This document shows, piece by piece, positions 50,492 through 64,000 of a stretch of 64,000 nucleotides of DNA. Positions within the stretch are counted from its first letter, which is position 1. Each line of letters starts with the position of its first letter. This stretch comes from Adineta vaga (lineage: Eukaryota > Rotifera), in contig CP075494.1 in the NCBI GenBank assembly GCA_021613535.1, positions 6,820,001 to 6,884,000 of the forward strand, given 5' to 3'. Made by a program: the position numbers and the translations under genes. The notes below the pieces were generated by a model. The model was not told the DNA's origin and did no database searches. It worked only from the letters and a program-made list of their open reading frames with translations.

Positions 50492-52806
50492 TTATTCACC
50501 CTAAAAAAGAAATGGAAGAGAATTCTAAATTCAATCTGACTTCAACATGAATTGTCTTACCTGAGCAGTTTGTGCATTACCAAAATTGATATAATCTTTT
50601 CTTGTTGCTGCTCGATATTCATCCATCAGTTGTTGTACAACCTAAACATCAGATAATTTCATCATCGTCAGCTCTTCGAAAACAATCTCAATGATCTATT
50701 TACTTCACGTGCATCATTAAATTCATCAAGATTATCTTTGAACATTGGTAAACGACGAAAATTTTCCACGAAAGCTTCACGTTTAATTAATTTATCATAG
50801 TGATCACACATTCGATCGAATAACTATTAAATAATCAAAAAAATTTTCATATAATTCCTAAATCCCTATTAATTACATACGGATGAAATGCCTGTATGAT
50901 TAGCAAGCATCAATCCACTAACACGATGTTGTGTTGTAACATACGGTGATTTTTTGGATAAAGCAACTTGAATTGATGCTGGACCCCATGGAATAAATTC
51001 AGCTAATTTACGTTCACGAATACGCATTAAACTTTTATGAACCTAATTTAAATTTTCGTGATAATATTAAATAACTAAAAACTAAAATAACTTACTTCCG
51101 ATGGATCAACTTCACCTTGAATTATATTCAAAATTGAAACATAACAATGAGTGATATTCTTATCACGTGATGCTGTCGTAACCATAGCATTTTTTGGTTG
51201 TAATAAACGACGCATGACATCAAGTACCGTAGTTTTACGTACTTCAGATTCCTATTTTATTTATAGATAATTTCATCGTTTGTCGATTCAATTTTTGAAT
51301 CTTACCGTATTCTCAGATGTTAATGGTGTATAAGCGGATATAAGAAAATGTAAACGAGGTGTTGGAATTAATGATGATATCAGACTTATTAAATCATTAT
51401 TCATATAACCTGGATAACGAAGTGTTGATGTACTACCAGACATTATTGTTGATACCTATAATGAAAGGTTTGTTTTTATAATAGAATAGTATAGAAATAT
51501 TATTTGAAAAAATTACTAATTGATTAAGTTCAGCTAATGTTGGTGTTGCCTTTTTCAGACGTTCAGTTGCAATTCGATTGAGTGCAGTATTATCCAAGAC
51601 AACCTTTTTTTGTTGTTATTGAAAGAAAGAGTAGAGAAATTTGAACTGATTTTCTTCGTCAAGATTTTACTTACAGTACAATCAGCATTTTCAGTTAATC
51701 GTTTCAAAGTTAAAACGGAATTGTATGGTTGAACGACAACATCCGCCTATTCAAAGAAAAGAAATCCTCGATGACATGATTCTATCAATTGAGAAGAATT
51801 CAACTAATTTTGGCATTGATTACTACTCTCAATAGACTCCAGATGAAAATCAATGCGACATTCGTTATGCCATTATGTAATTACAAAAGAATGTCGAATA
51901 TGACCTTGCTTTATGATATATATCATAAACAGAACTGATAACGATGATCTCAAAGCGTTTTGATTGGAAAATAGTATTATCATATTTACCACTTCATTGG
52001 TCATTGGAAAAACAGAATAGGTTTGAATTAATTTTTTAGGAAACCGATCATTGAGTTTTTCAAGAATATTACTACCCATTCCTGATCCAGTACCTCCAGC
52101 AATCGAATGACAAAGAACAAAACCCTATATAAATTTAGAGAGAAATGATTATTATTATTATTAAAAACTAACTTCAAGAGAATCACCATTCTCAGCTTCA
52201 CGATCAATAATATCGAATATGTCTTCTGTTAATTTATCACCTTGATGATAACCTTGTGCCCAATTATTACCTATTCAATATCATTATAACATTTAAACTT
52301 ATTTTTCTTAATAGACAACCTACCAGCTCCTCCACCATCTTTTGAAATATAAACATTTTCAGCATTATATAAATGTTTATACGGTGATTTAAGAATTCCA
52401 TCAATTACACGAGGTTCAAGATCGAGTAAAACAGCCCGTGGAATGTAATGTTGATCATCGGCCTATAAGATCAATGAAAGTATTCTTGTATATTTTATTT
52501 CGCTTCTAAAACTAACTTGATAGAAAAAAACATCTTTACGATCAGAACCTTCTTTTGCAAAGGGTTCTAATTTGCCTTCAGGACTTATTCCATGTTCGGC
52601 ACATAATTGTTTCCAAAATTCCATACCAACTAAAAAGAATACATCGAGAAATTATATCTGTTTAAGAACTAAAATCCAACTCTACAAATCTAATAAACAT
52701 CTGCTTAAACATGTCTACAAAGATAAACTATGATTTCTACATGAAACTAATACTTACTTTGATTGCCACATTGTCCCAATTGTAATGTGATAATTTCACT
52801 AGGCAT
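50492..52806 (-). CDS. TUBG: Gamma-tubulin
   Basis: GTP-binding tubulin that nucleates microtubules at centrosomes and basal bodies as part of the gamma-TuRC. Thirteen exons in coding order: 52758-52806, 52517-52629, 52324-52462, 52173-52270, 51990-52124, 51675-51746, 51517-51603, 51306-51455, 51096-51251, 50881-51042, 50704-50823, 50561-50641 and 50492-50500, about 456 residues. It starts [20 protein letters not shown]; the GTP-binding loop AGGTGSGMG is at about 142-150. Gamma-specific blocks include [39 protein letters not shown] and [11 protein letters not shown]. The last exon is only 9 bases (G, E, stop) and its existence is inferred from good splice sites. The intron 51747-51989 (243 bases) is long for this locus. 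Confidence 0.95.
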
Positions 52807-53524
52807 AAGTGTTTTCTTTTTTTTGATACTTTCTCTTTCAAAACAAAAAATCAAAATCTTCAAACAAAAGACAACAAAAGTAATAACTGCAAAATCTTTT
52901 TAGTATGTTAGTTTGTTAACTTAATTTCCAGAAAAAAGAAGAAAGCGAAGTAAGACAACACAACAATGCTTAAATAAAGAGAATAGAGAAACCTTTGATA
53001 GATTCATTCGATTGTTTTTTCTCAAACGATATAAAGAAGTTTCTTTCTAAGATAAACATGAATACACAAAGAAAAAGAATTATCAATCAGGAAGGATTCG
53101 TGAAGAACATGACAGAAACTTGTTCATAGTTGTTGTTTTCTTTATAAGTGATGTGGCTTTTCATGACTTATTCTTGTTTGACTTATACGCAGACACACAC
53201 ACACACGCAGAGAGAGAGAGAGAGAGTTAGACACAATACATTGATTATATTGGACAAAGAGAAAGAAATGAACAGTTGAACATGAAAGGAAAGGTTGATA
53301 AAGCGCATTTTAGTAGAAAAGAAAAGATCTTGTCGAATTACACACACCGGAACACGAAGAGAAGAGAAAAATCTAACATTTACTTTTCCTATTCAAAAAG
53401 GTTAGAATTAAACATGTGCGCTTGAAAAAGAAAATATTCGTATTAAAGGTTAGTTTGTATGTGTGTGTGTCTATATAAGAGTATTAGTGTTTGGTTTTTT
53501 TTGTGTTAATATGTATTGTTTATT
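52807..53524. other. Intergenic region
   Basis: About 720 bases between gamma-tubulin and VAP, both minus. Contains an AC/AG dinucleotide run at 53193-53226. No supported gene. Confidence 0.6.
53193..53226. repeat. (AC)n(AG)n microsatellite
   Basis: Adjacent AC and AG dinucleotide runs. Confidence 0.9.
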
Positions 53525-55119
53525 TTAATTGCTACATGAAAAGAAAAAATAACCGAGTGAAAAGCCAAATAATAATGCGATAACAAAAGCCACAAGAACA
53601 AGTTGTTCAGTTAAAGCGATTCCGAAAAGAACGAGACCATTTTGTTTTTGGTTGGATTTCGATCGATCAGTTGAAGTCTGGCCACCTGTTGTCCTTTGTC
53701 GAAGACCACCGTCGAGTTGTTTAAGTTTTTCCTAAGAATTTCAATGAATATTTAAAAAAAGATCAACGAAAGTAACCATTTCATACTCTCAAAGATTCAT
53801 TTTCGCTCTTCAAACGATCAATATCTTGTTGTTTGGGACGTGATTTATTGGTATCATCACCGACATCCTAGAAAATATTCGAATATTAAATCGTAAGTTT
53901 TAATATTTCAATGTTGTGCAGTTAAAAAACGGTTAAGCAAAAGAATCAAAGCAACTCGAACGAAAAAATATATATTTGATTTTTTTGTCTGTGAGAGAGA
54001 ACCTGTTGTCGATCTTGACTTTGAGATTGAACAGAATTTGTTGTACGTGAAACAATTGGAGATAAACTTTGATTGGAAACTGTTGTTGATGCTGCTGGTT
54101 GTGGACGACTGTCGACTACATGCGTTGAATCAGCCTAAACGCGCAGGATTATTTAAGCAAGCAAGCAATTTTGTTTGCAATTAATCAAAGAAAAAGAAGC
54201 AAACAAAAGGGAAAATTCATGCAAAATACTTACGCTACGTGCTGTAAGCTAAAATCAACGAAAAAACAAAGATTTAAAACTTGACTAATTACTCCTACAC
54301 AACTATTAATTGATGTGTCCTCGAACGCATCATGTCAATGTATTTTCTCATTATCATACAGGCAAATACGTATCATAACCGATGAGAAAAGAAACCAGCC
54401 GTATTAACCGCACAGACTAATATTTCTAATGACAGAACAGAAAGAGAAAAAAAAACTAATTACATCCATCTTATCGATTTGTTTTTTAACTGGATAGCAT
54501 TTGTCTGATTGATATTTAATACTACTTGCTAAACCAAAATATCTCTCGAAACTAACTATCTTGAAAGAAATATTTTCTTGATTACATACTGTATCTGATC
54601 CACGATGATCATGTGAATCATTAGGTACAACTGCAGCGGATTGATCTTCAGCAAAGACACATTTTAATTTTGAATCTTGAACATTTAAACTTTTTAAATC
54701 TTGTTTCCACTAAAACAAAATCATATTGATAATTTCTTTACTTTCATCACAAATTTTCACTTACGAAATTATCTACATCATCCGTGTAACTGCTTGGAAC
54801 TGCAACCCATTGTACCATAAATTTATGTTTAGAACGATCATCAGGTTGACCAGGTGCTTGTGGTTGTAACATAACTAAAATGATGACTATATGCGTTTGA
54901 TTTCTATTTCATTTCTCTACTACCTTGAATGTTTGCAGTTGTATGTGAATCGAGAAAACCACTGTTTGGTTTAACGCAATATCGTTTTGGTGCAGTTGTT
55001 TTTATCTTATAAGCAAGGCGTTCATTTCCATTATTACCTAATTTCAATGTTGTTGTCGAAACCGTAGTAAATGGACCTTTAAAAATAAGATCACTATTCG
55101 GAATGAGTTCAAGTGACAT
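53525..55119 (-). CDS. VAP: VAMP-associated protein (VAPA/VAPB type)
   Basis: Tail-anchored ER protein that recruits FFAT-motif proteins to membrane contact sites. Exons in coding order: 54924-55119, 54765-54874, 54590-54709, 54234-54248, 54003-54134, 53787-53867 and 53525-53731, about 286 residues. The MSP domain (about 1-115) carries the classic KTTAPKRYCVKPNSG signature and KFMVQW. A serine/glutamine-rich linker, a short coiled coil (RLKSENESLREKLKQL) and a C-terminal membrane helix (LVLVAFVIALLFGFSLGYFF, about 262-281) follow. Exon 54234-54248 is only 15 bases (LTARS) and is phase 0 on both sides, so it may be optional. The intron upstream of it (54249-54589) is 341 bases, long for this genome. 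Confidence 0.92.
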
Positions 55120-55665
55120 ATTCTGTTGGTTCTGTCTGGCAAATAGTGTGTTAATTGATGTTCAATTATCAAATGATAAATAGATTGATTTCGATTTTCA
55201 GTTTTATGATAAGGAAAATATCTAGAAATGTGTTAAATATCAATCAGAGCTTCTATCGCATCATGTCACAAAAAAAAGAGTAAATAATAAATATGTATTA
55301 TATAGATAATCAATCAATCGTTTTGCTTAGAAAAAAAATAGCACATCTATGCACTTTGTAAATGCAAAAGATAAAAATATTTTCATGATATTTGATTTTG
55401 ATAAAAATGAATATTTGGATTTTTTTCAATAAAATCTTTTGTTTTTAATGCTAAAATTATGGAGGAGAGAGAAAGAAAATTTTCTTTTTAAAATTAACGA
55501 AGATGAAAAGAGAGAGAGAGAAAGTTAGACAGTCGAATATAAACAAGAATTTATTTTCTTTGACGATATCAAAAGTCTTTTATTATCATCTCTTTCTAGA
55601 ATAATTCAATATCTCTGATAAAAAGAAGAAGTTTTTATTTAAATTAATTTAATTGAAAAAAAACA
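55120..55665. promoter_or_regulatory. Divergent intergenic region, VAP and MTHFSD-like gene
   Basis: 546 bases between two genes transcribed apart; presumed promoters for both. AT-rich with an AG run near 55508-55522. No specific element recognised. Confidence 0.45.
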
Positions 55666-57747
55666 ATGCGTGTTGTGGTTTTACCTGTTTGTTTACTCGA
55701 AACTTATCCACATGTTCTTCTTAAATATGATTTTCGAGTTATTCCACAAACACCATCGTCACCAGCTGTTAATCCTTCAACACCAAGTGGTTCAAGTCAC
55801 AAATCCAATATGCGTTCACAAGAATTTTATTTAACACCTTATTGTTCACCTATTCTTCCATCAGGTTCAATTCATACTGTCTGCGAGATTATCAAAGGTT
55901 CACCTGTTCTTCGACAAATATTCGACGTCAAAAAGGAAGATGAAGAAAATCTCGAAAATAAAGTAAGTCATTCCTTCATCGAGAACATAACTTAAGATTC
56001 CATCTAGATTGATTTCAAAGGACATTGTCGTTTTATTGCCTTTGGTCCTGAAACGGATATTTGTATTTGTGCTTTATATATTCCACATATATCATCACTT
56101 GAATTAAATTATATAAATCAACCGGATCCACCATTGTCACGACAACATTCCAAATTAAGTTATGTTCGTACACCATCAGATACAAATATGAAAGAAATTG
56201 CTTTAGCTTATGGAGGTCCCAGTGGTGAACATTTACCAGCAGCAACATTTGTTACACGTGATCTTGTTCATTTATGGATTTCAATTCGTGATATTCGTCA
56301 TAAATTGGTTCATATTGATCGTGTTCTTAAACAGCCAGGAATTTTATCAAAATTAACACATGTGGAAAGTTGGGTGACATCATACAATGATTCAATTGAT
56401 GAAAATACAATTAAAAAAGAAACGGATGCATCACTTCGACTTATTAAAGCACGTGCACGTACACTTGTGTGGGATGTAATGGAAATGAAAAATGAAATTT
56501 TATATCCACATCCAGGTTTGAAAATTTTCATTAGAAGGTTGGATTTATATGAAAATAATTTCGTTTAGTTCATGGACGTATTCCAAACTTTCGAAATAAT
56601 CCTGATTGTTCAACAAATTTAGCTCAATTGGAAGAATTTCAACGTGCACGCGTTATTGAAATATGTCCTAGTCTAGCTCAAGAACATTTACGTTTATTTT
56701 CATTAGCTGAAGGTATGGAAAGCTCTTTCTTTGACTTTCCCTCTTTCTTATTCATTTTCTTCTAGGCAAAGTACTTCTTACTCCAGCACCATCCATTGAT
56801 AATGCACTTTTTTATAAACTTGATCCTAAATTTTTACATATTCATGATTTATCACGTGCAGCAACAAAATCTGGTAAATTTCAAGAGAAAGAAAAACCTA
56901 ACGTTTATTAATTCTCCAATTCATTATATCTAGGTACTGCTGCTCTTGGTACAATTGTTAATTTAACAGCTGTTGGAAATCTTCATGTTGATATTGTTGT
57001 TGTTGCTTCTGTTGTTGTTAATCCAATCACTGGTGCACGTTTAGGTAAATGAACGATCTACAGAGAAAAAAAATCCTTGCGTGTATACCTTCTAATCAGA
57101 TGATAATGATCAAAGGAAATCAGAAAAGTTTATCAAAACATGTTATTCAAGTAAACAGTACTGCATCTTCAACAAACTTTTGAGTTGAAAAACAACATTC
57201 ATGCGTGACTTGAATTATTTAATCGTAATTATGTATGATTAATTTTCTTTTTTCGTCTGATTACGAAAAGTTTCAGGAAGGAAATACTGTTTACTTCGAT
57301 GAGTCATTTATAGCAGTTGATCAAAACAAGAATATTGCATTCAATTACCTTTCTATTTCATTTTAGGTAAAGGTAAAGGTTATGGTGATATCGAATACGC
57401 AATGATGCGTCAATTAGGTGCCTGTGATGATTCAACACTTGTTGTAACAACTGTACATGAAAGTCAATTACTTGATGATCTTCCATCATCAGTAATGACT
57501 GAACATGATTTGTATGTGATATTTATCTTTTCAATATATATTTTACTTTTTTTTCATTTATAATTGAAATTTTTTTAGACCAGTGAACGTTGTCATCACA
57601 CCACAACGTATAATTTATACACAAAATAAATTTTCATGTCCAAAAGCAATTAACTGGAATGATATTGATAATGAAACAATGCTTAATTTACCTGTATTAA
57701 AAGAATTTAAACGTCTTCAACAACTTCAACAAGAAAGAGCGAATTAA
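55666..57747 (+). CDS. MTHFSD: MTHFSD-like protein with unrecognised N-terminal half
   Basis: The C-terminal half is a methenyltetrahydrofolate-synthetase-domain protein (5-formyl-THF cyclo-ligase fold, probably without proven enzyme activity). Exons 55666-55962, 56008-56515, 56569-56712, 56766-56873, 56934-57044, 57367-57511 and 57579-57747 give about 493 residues. From about residue 240 the MTHFSD pattern is clear: PVHGRIPNFRNN, AEGKVLLTPAPS, GTIVNLTAVG, the glycine-rich GKGKGYGDIEYAMM, then VVTTVHESQLLDD and VNVVITPQRIIYT. The RNA-binding domain found at the C-terminus of vertebrate MTHFSD is absent. Residues 1 to about 235 match nothing I know; they include VVLPVCLLETYPHVLLKYDF and FIAFGPETDICICALYIPH. 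The second exon encodes parts of both halves, so the fusion is not an artefact of joining two genes at an intron. Confidence 0.85.
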
Positions 57748-59338
57748 AATTGTTTCTTAGTCCTCCTTTTGTTCTCTTATCTGTGAAACTTGTGTATTCA
57801 AATCGATGTTTATTTTGATTATCCCTTCTCTCTCTCTCTACTGATATTTTAACTCATTTGTTTTATTTTATCTTTCTTTCTCTCTCTCTCTTCTAACTAC
57901 TAAATGACAGTTAAGATCTTCATGAAAAAAACGCAATCAATCGACTAACAGATAACACATCTTTTTTTTTATATGACGTCTCTTACCGGTGTGACCCGGA
58001 CAACTTGTAGATCTTAGTTTCTTTTCTTCTTTCATTTGTTGTGATATAGAGAAAAAAGATATTCGGTTTTTTTTTCATTTCATAGGTATAAGAAATACAG
58101 AACAGATCAGATATATACAATACATGTACGAATATATACTTTGAAATCTTTTATAAATCATTGATTTGTATCAGCAGTGATGAAAAAACAAGACATGGTT
58201 TCGCTAAACTAAACAGAATTTTTCTTTGTTGATTGTCTTGGCTGTCTGAGCTGATACTTATAAGAATGATTTTTGATTTGCATTCATCTTTTGAATTTTA
58301 TTTTAGAATTGAATATTATTATTATATAATCTATCGTATGTACGATGTAACTATTAGGTGTTACTTATCAGAAGTAAATACTTTTTTTAGATTCGAACGA
58401 AATATTATTACCATTAAAAGAACGTAAGTCATTGATATGGTTGCATTATTTACTTTCAACTTAATTCGTTGCTTCGTAAACCGATGTATATTGTTGTTTT
58501 TCTTTCATTAAAATCCATCGCATATATTTTGCTTTTGATGAATCTTTTATATTGCGTTTCACCACCAGCTATATCACGTCATTTCCTATTAAACATAATA
58601 ATAAACATGGTTCCTTTTATTATAAGAGTACTCTTTGCTTCTCGATTAAATATGAATTGACAAGATAGAATAGTGGGTGTGATATTAATTATATAAATCA
58701 ATTGTTATATTGAATTTCATTTATTAATCCGACTTTTGTTCTTATCTATCGCGTTCGTTCAATTTAATAACGAACGAACTTGACTAACATTAAAAATACG
58801 AAATAATGTTTTTTTAATAGAAATGTGAGAAGGAATATTTTCATCTCTCTCTCCCTCTATTAACGATAATGATGATAATCAAAAGTCGGATCTAGACTGA
58901 CGATACCCCCATGGCCTCTGAATTGCTAATAGGCATTCAAATAGTTTTCTTTTTCTTTTCCTTTTTTTATAAATTGTTCTTTGATTTACATGTCTCAAGA
59001 TCTAGACACTTCTCCTTCTTATCAAACAAACCATGAATATCATGTCTATAACCTCCATCATCTCAGTTAAAAGTATGTGCATGCATGCATGTCACATAGA
59101 AGGAGAGAAAATCAAGGTCAATTATTGATAGTTATTTTCTTATCTTTGTCGATTGTCTTCGTATACACACACATGTTCGAATGAGAGAAAGAGAAAACGA
59201 CAGAGAGAGAGAGAAAAACAAAAAATATTTTGTTTGTAAAAAGAAAATATATTTATTTTTCTCCATTTTATAGAGTCAAATTATGAAATCTTATTTCTTC
59301 GGTAAGAAACAATCAATCAACAGAAGATGTAATTAATT
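57748..59338. other. Intergenic region
   Basis: About 1.6 kb of AT-rich sequence between the MTHFSD-like gene and SNRK, with CT-rich runs near 57825-57890. Two open frames near 58233 and 58469 are hydrophobic, AT-driven and show no family signature. Confidence 0.55.
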
Positions 59339-63113
<3,775 letters not shown>

Positions 63114-64000
63114 AGGAAATAATTTCTCTTTTTTTAACCCGTGTGAATTTGATTTTCTTTGTGAATATTCTTAACAATCTCTCTCTCTCTCTCTTTAATT
63201 TTAAATCAATGTTTCTATTTAATCTATCCTTTATTGTGAACCAGTAACTCGAAGAGCAAACATACTAAAGCAATTCTATTTTGTGTGTATATAAATTAGA
63301 AAAGAATCTTTTTCGTTGTTTTATTTTTTCTTCTAAATAAACTTTGCTGGTCAAAGATATTTCATGATGAGTTTTTCATGGATGAGTAACTTTGCTTTTT
63401 CTCTATATGAACAAGACCTTCGAATGAATAACAAATCTTGTTCAAGGTTAAATTCATCATTTCTTTAGTTGATTGATAAGCTGATTTTATTAAATTATCG
63501 AGAACGACATCCGTCTGAACAACGATTATACAATGGAACTTTGTTTTATCTTTCTAAGAATAGATTTTTAGTTGTTAATCGAATTTCATGTATGCTCAAA
63601 TCAATATTCGACATTAGATGTGTCAAATTACATAAAAATTTGTTGTCGTCGAATACGCTTGATTGTTTTTCTCCTCTTCTTACTGATATGATTAAAAATC
63701 TCCTGTTTTTTTTTATCGATCAATATTTGATCATTTAGCAGATAAGAATTCGACAAAACAAACAACATACCAATCAATAATGCATAATATTTTCTTTTAT
63801 CCGATAGAATAAGAAGACAATATTATCTACGATTTTGTTCGATTGCTTCTTTTTTTCAAAAGATTTTCTTTATCCGCTGAGGATCAAAAGGTTTTTTTTG
63901 TTTGTCTCATCGTTCTATTTTTCAATCCATTTCGATAATGATTATGAAACGAAAAAGAAACTATTTTTTTTGTATCCAAAAAACAAACATTGAAAGAGAT
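63114..64000. other. 3' flank of SNRK to window end
   Basis: AT-rich, with a CT run at about 63178-63194 and an AATAAA at 63336-63341 that suits the SNRK transcript. An 89-codon open frame at 63469-63738 shows no family signature; it could be part of a gene beyond the window but I cannot support it. Confidence 0.55.
63336..63341 (+). terminator. Polyadenylation signal of SNRK
   Basis: AATAAA 222 bases after the SNRK stop. Confidence 0.5.

Noticed and set aside
51747-51989. Possible nested gene in the long gamma-tubulin intron
   Set aside because: The open frame there is mainly the neighbouring exon read into the intron; no independent coding signal.
63469-63738. 89-codon open frame at the window end
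   Set aside because: Hydrophobic, AT-driven composition, no motif and no phase-compatible partner exon in view.

Overview
The window looks like nuclear DNA of a small invertebrate animal, most likely a bdelloid rotifer. It is AT-rich and gene-dense. It contains metazoan genes (glycine-receptor-like channel, alpha-catenin, Kintoun, GPR155, RNF217, CUL2, an Ig-domain receptor kinase) cut by many introns of about 45-65 bases with GT-AG ends. A decayed ADP-ribosyltransferase with TPR-like repeats, a family expanded in rotifers, lies at 47.8-49.6 kb. Many start codons sit just downstream of a splice-acceptor-like signal, which fits the spliced-leader trans-splicing reported for rotifers. The species assignment is inference; the gene models below were built by hand from reading frame, splice sites and intron phase.

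Layout. 0-5.3 kb: two pentameric ligand-gated channel genes facing each other, the 3' part of a glycine-receptor-like gene (+) and a Cys-loop-less channel (-). 5.3-7.6 kb: the largest gene-free stretch. 7.6-16.7 kb: a tight co-directional run on +: TSEN2, a membrane-anchored SDR, METTL9, Kintoun/DNAAF2 and EPS15, with gaps of 33, 89, 42 and 160 bases, then an orphan gene at 17.5 kb. 18-25 kb (-): an NCS-like EF-hand protein with a long tail, a kelch-repeat protein and GPR155. 25.1-30.5 kb (+): a 20-exon Ig-domain receptor tyrosine kinase. 31.3-42 kb (-): RNF217-like E3 ligase, cullin-2, a 0.55-kb inverted repeat, and a large F-box/LRR protein. 42.5-46.8 kb (+): alpha-catenin. 47.8-49.6 kb: the ADP-ribosyltransferase pseudogene. 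50.5-55.1 kb (-): gamma-tubulin and a VAP protein. 55.7-57.7 kb (+): an MTHFSD-type protein with an unrecognised N-terminal half. 59.3-63.1 kb (+): SNRK kinase.

Functional themes are housekeeping and signalling: tRNA splicing, histidine methylation, dynein-arm assembly, endocytosis, ubiquitin transfer (RNF217, CUL2, F-box), adhesion, microtubule nucleation and ER contact sites. No bacterial-type operon, CRISPR array, rRNA or tRNA was found.

The observations most worth following up are the duplicated, exactly equal-length M1-M2 cassettes in the glycine-receptor-like gene, the operon-like run with trans-splice-like acceptors, the 116-base inverted repeat with a 43-base perfect core, and the N-terminal extension of the MTHFSD gene.
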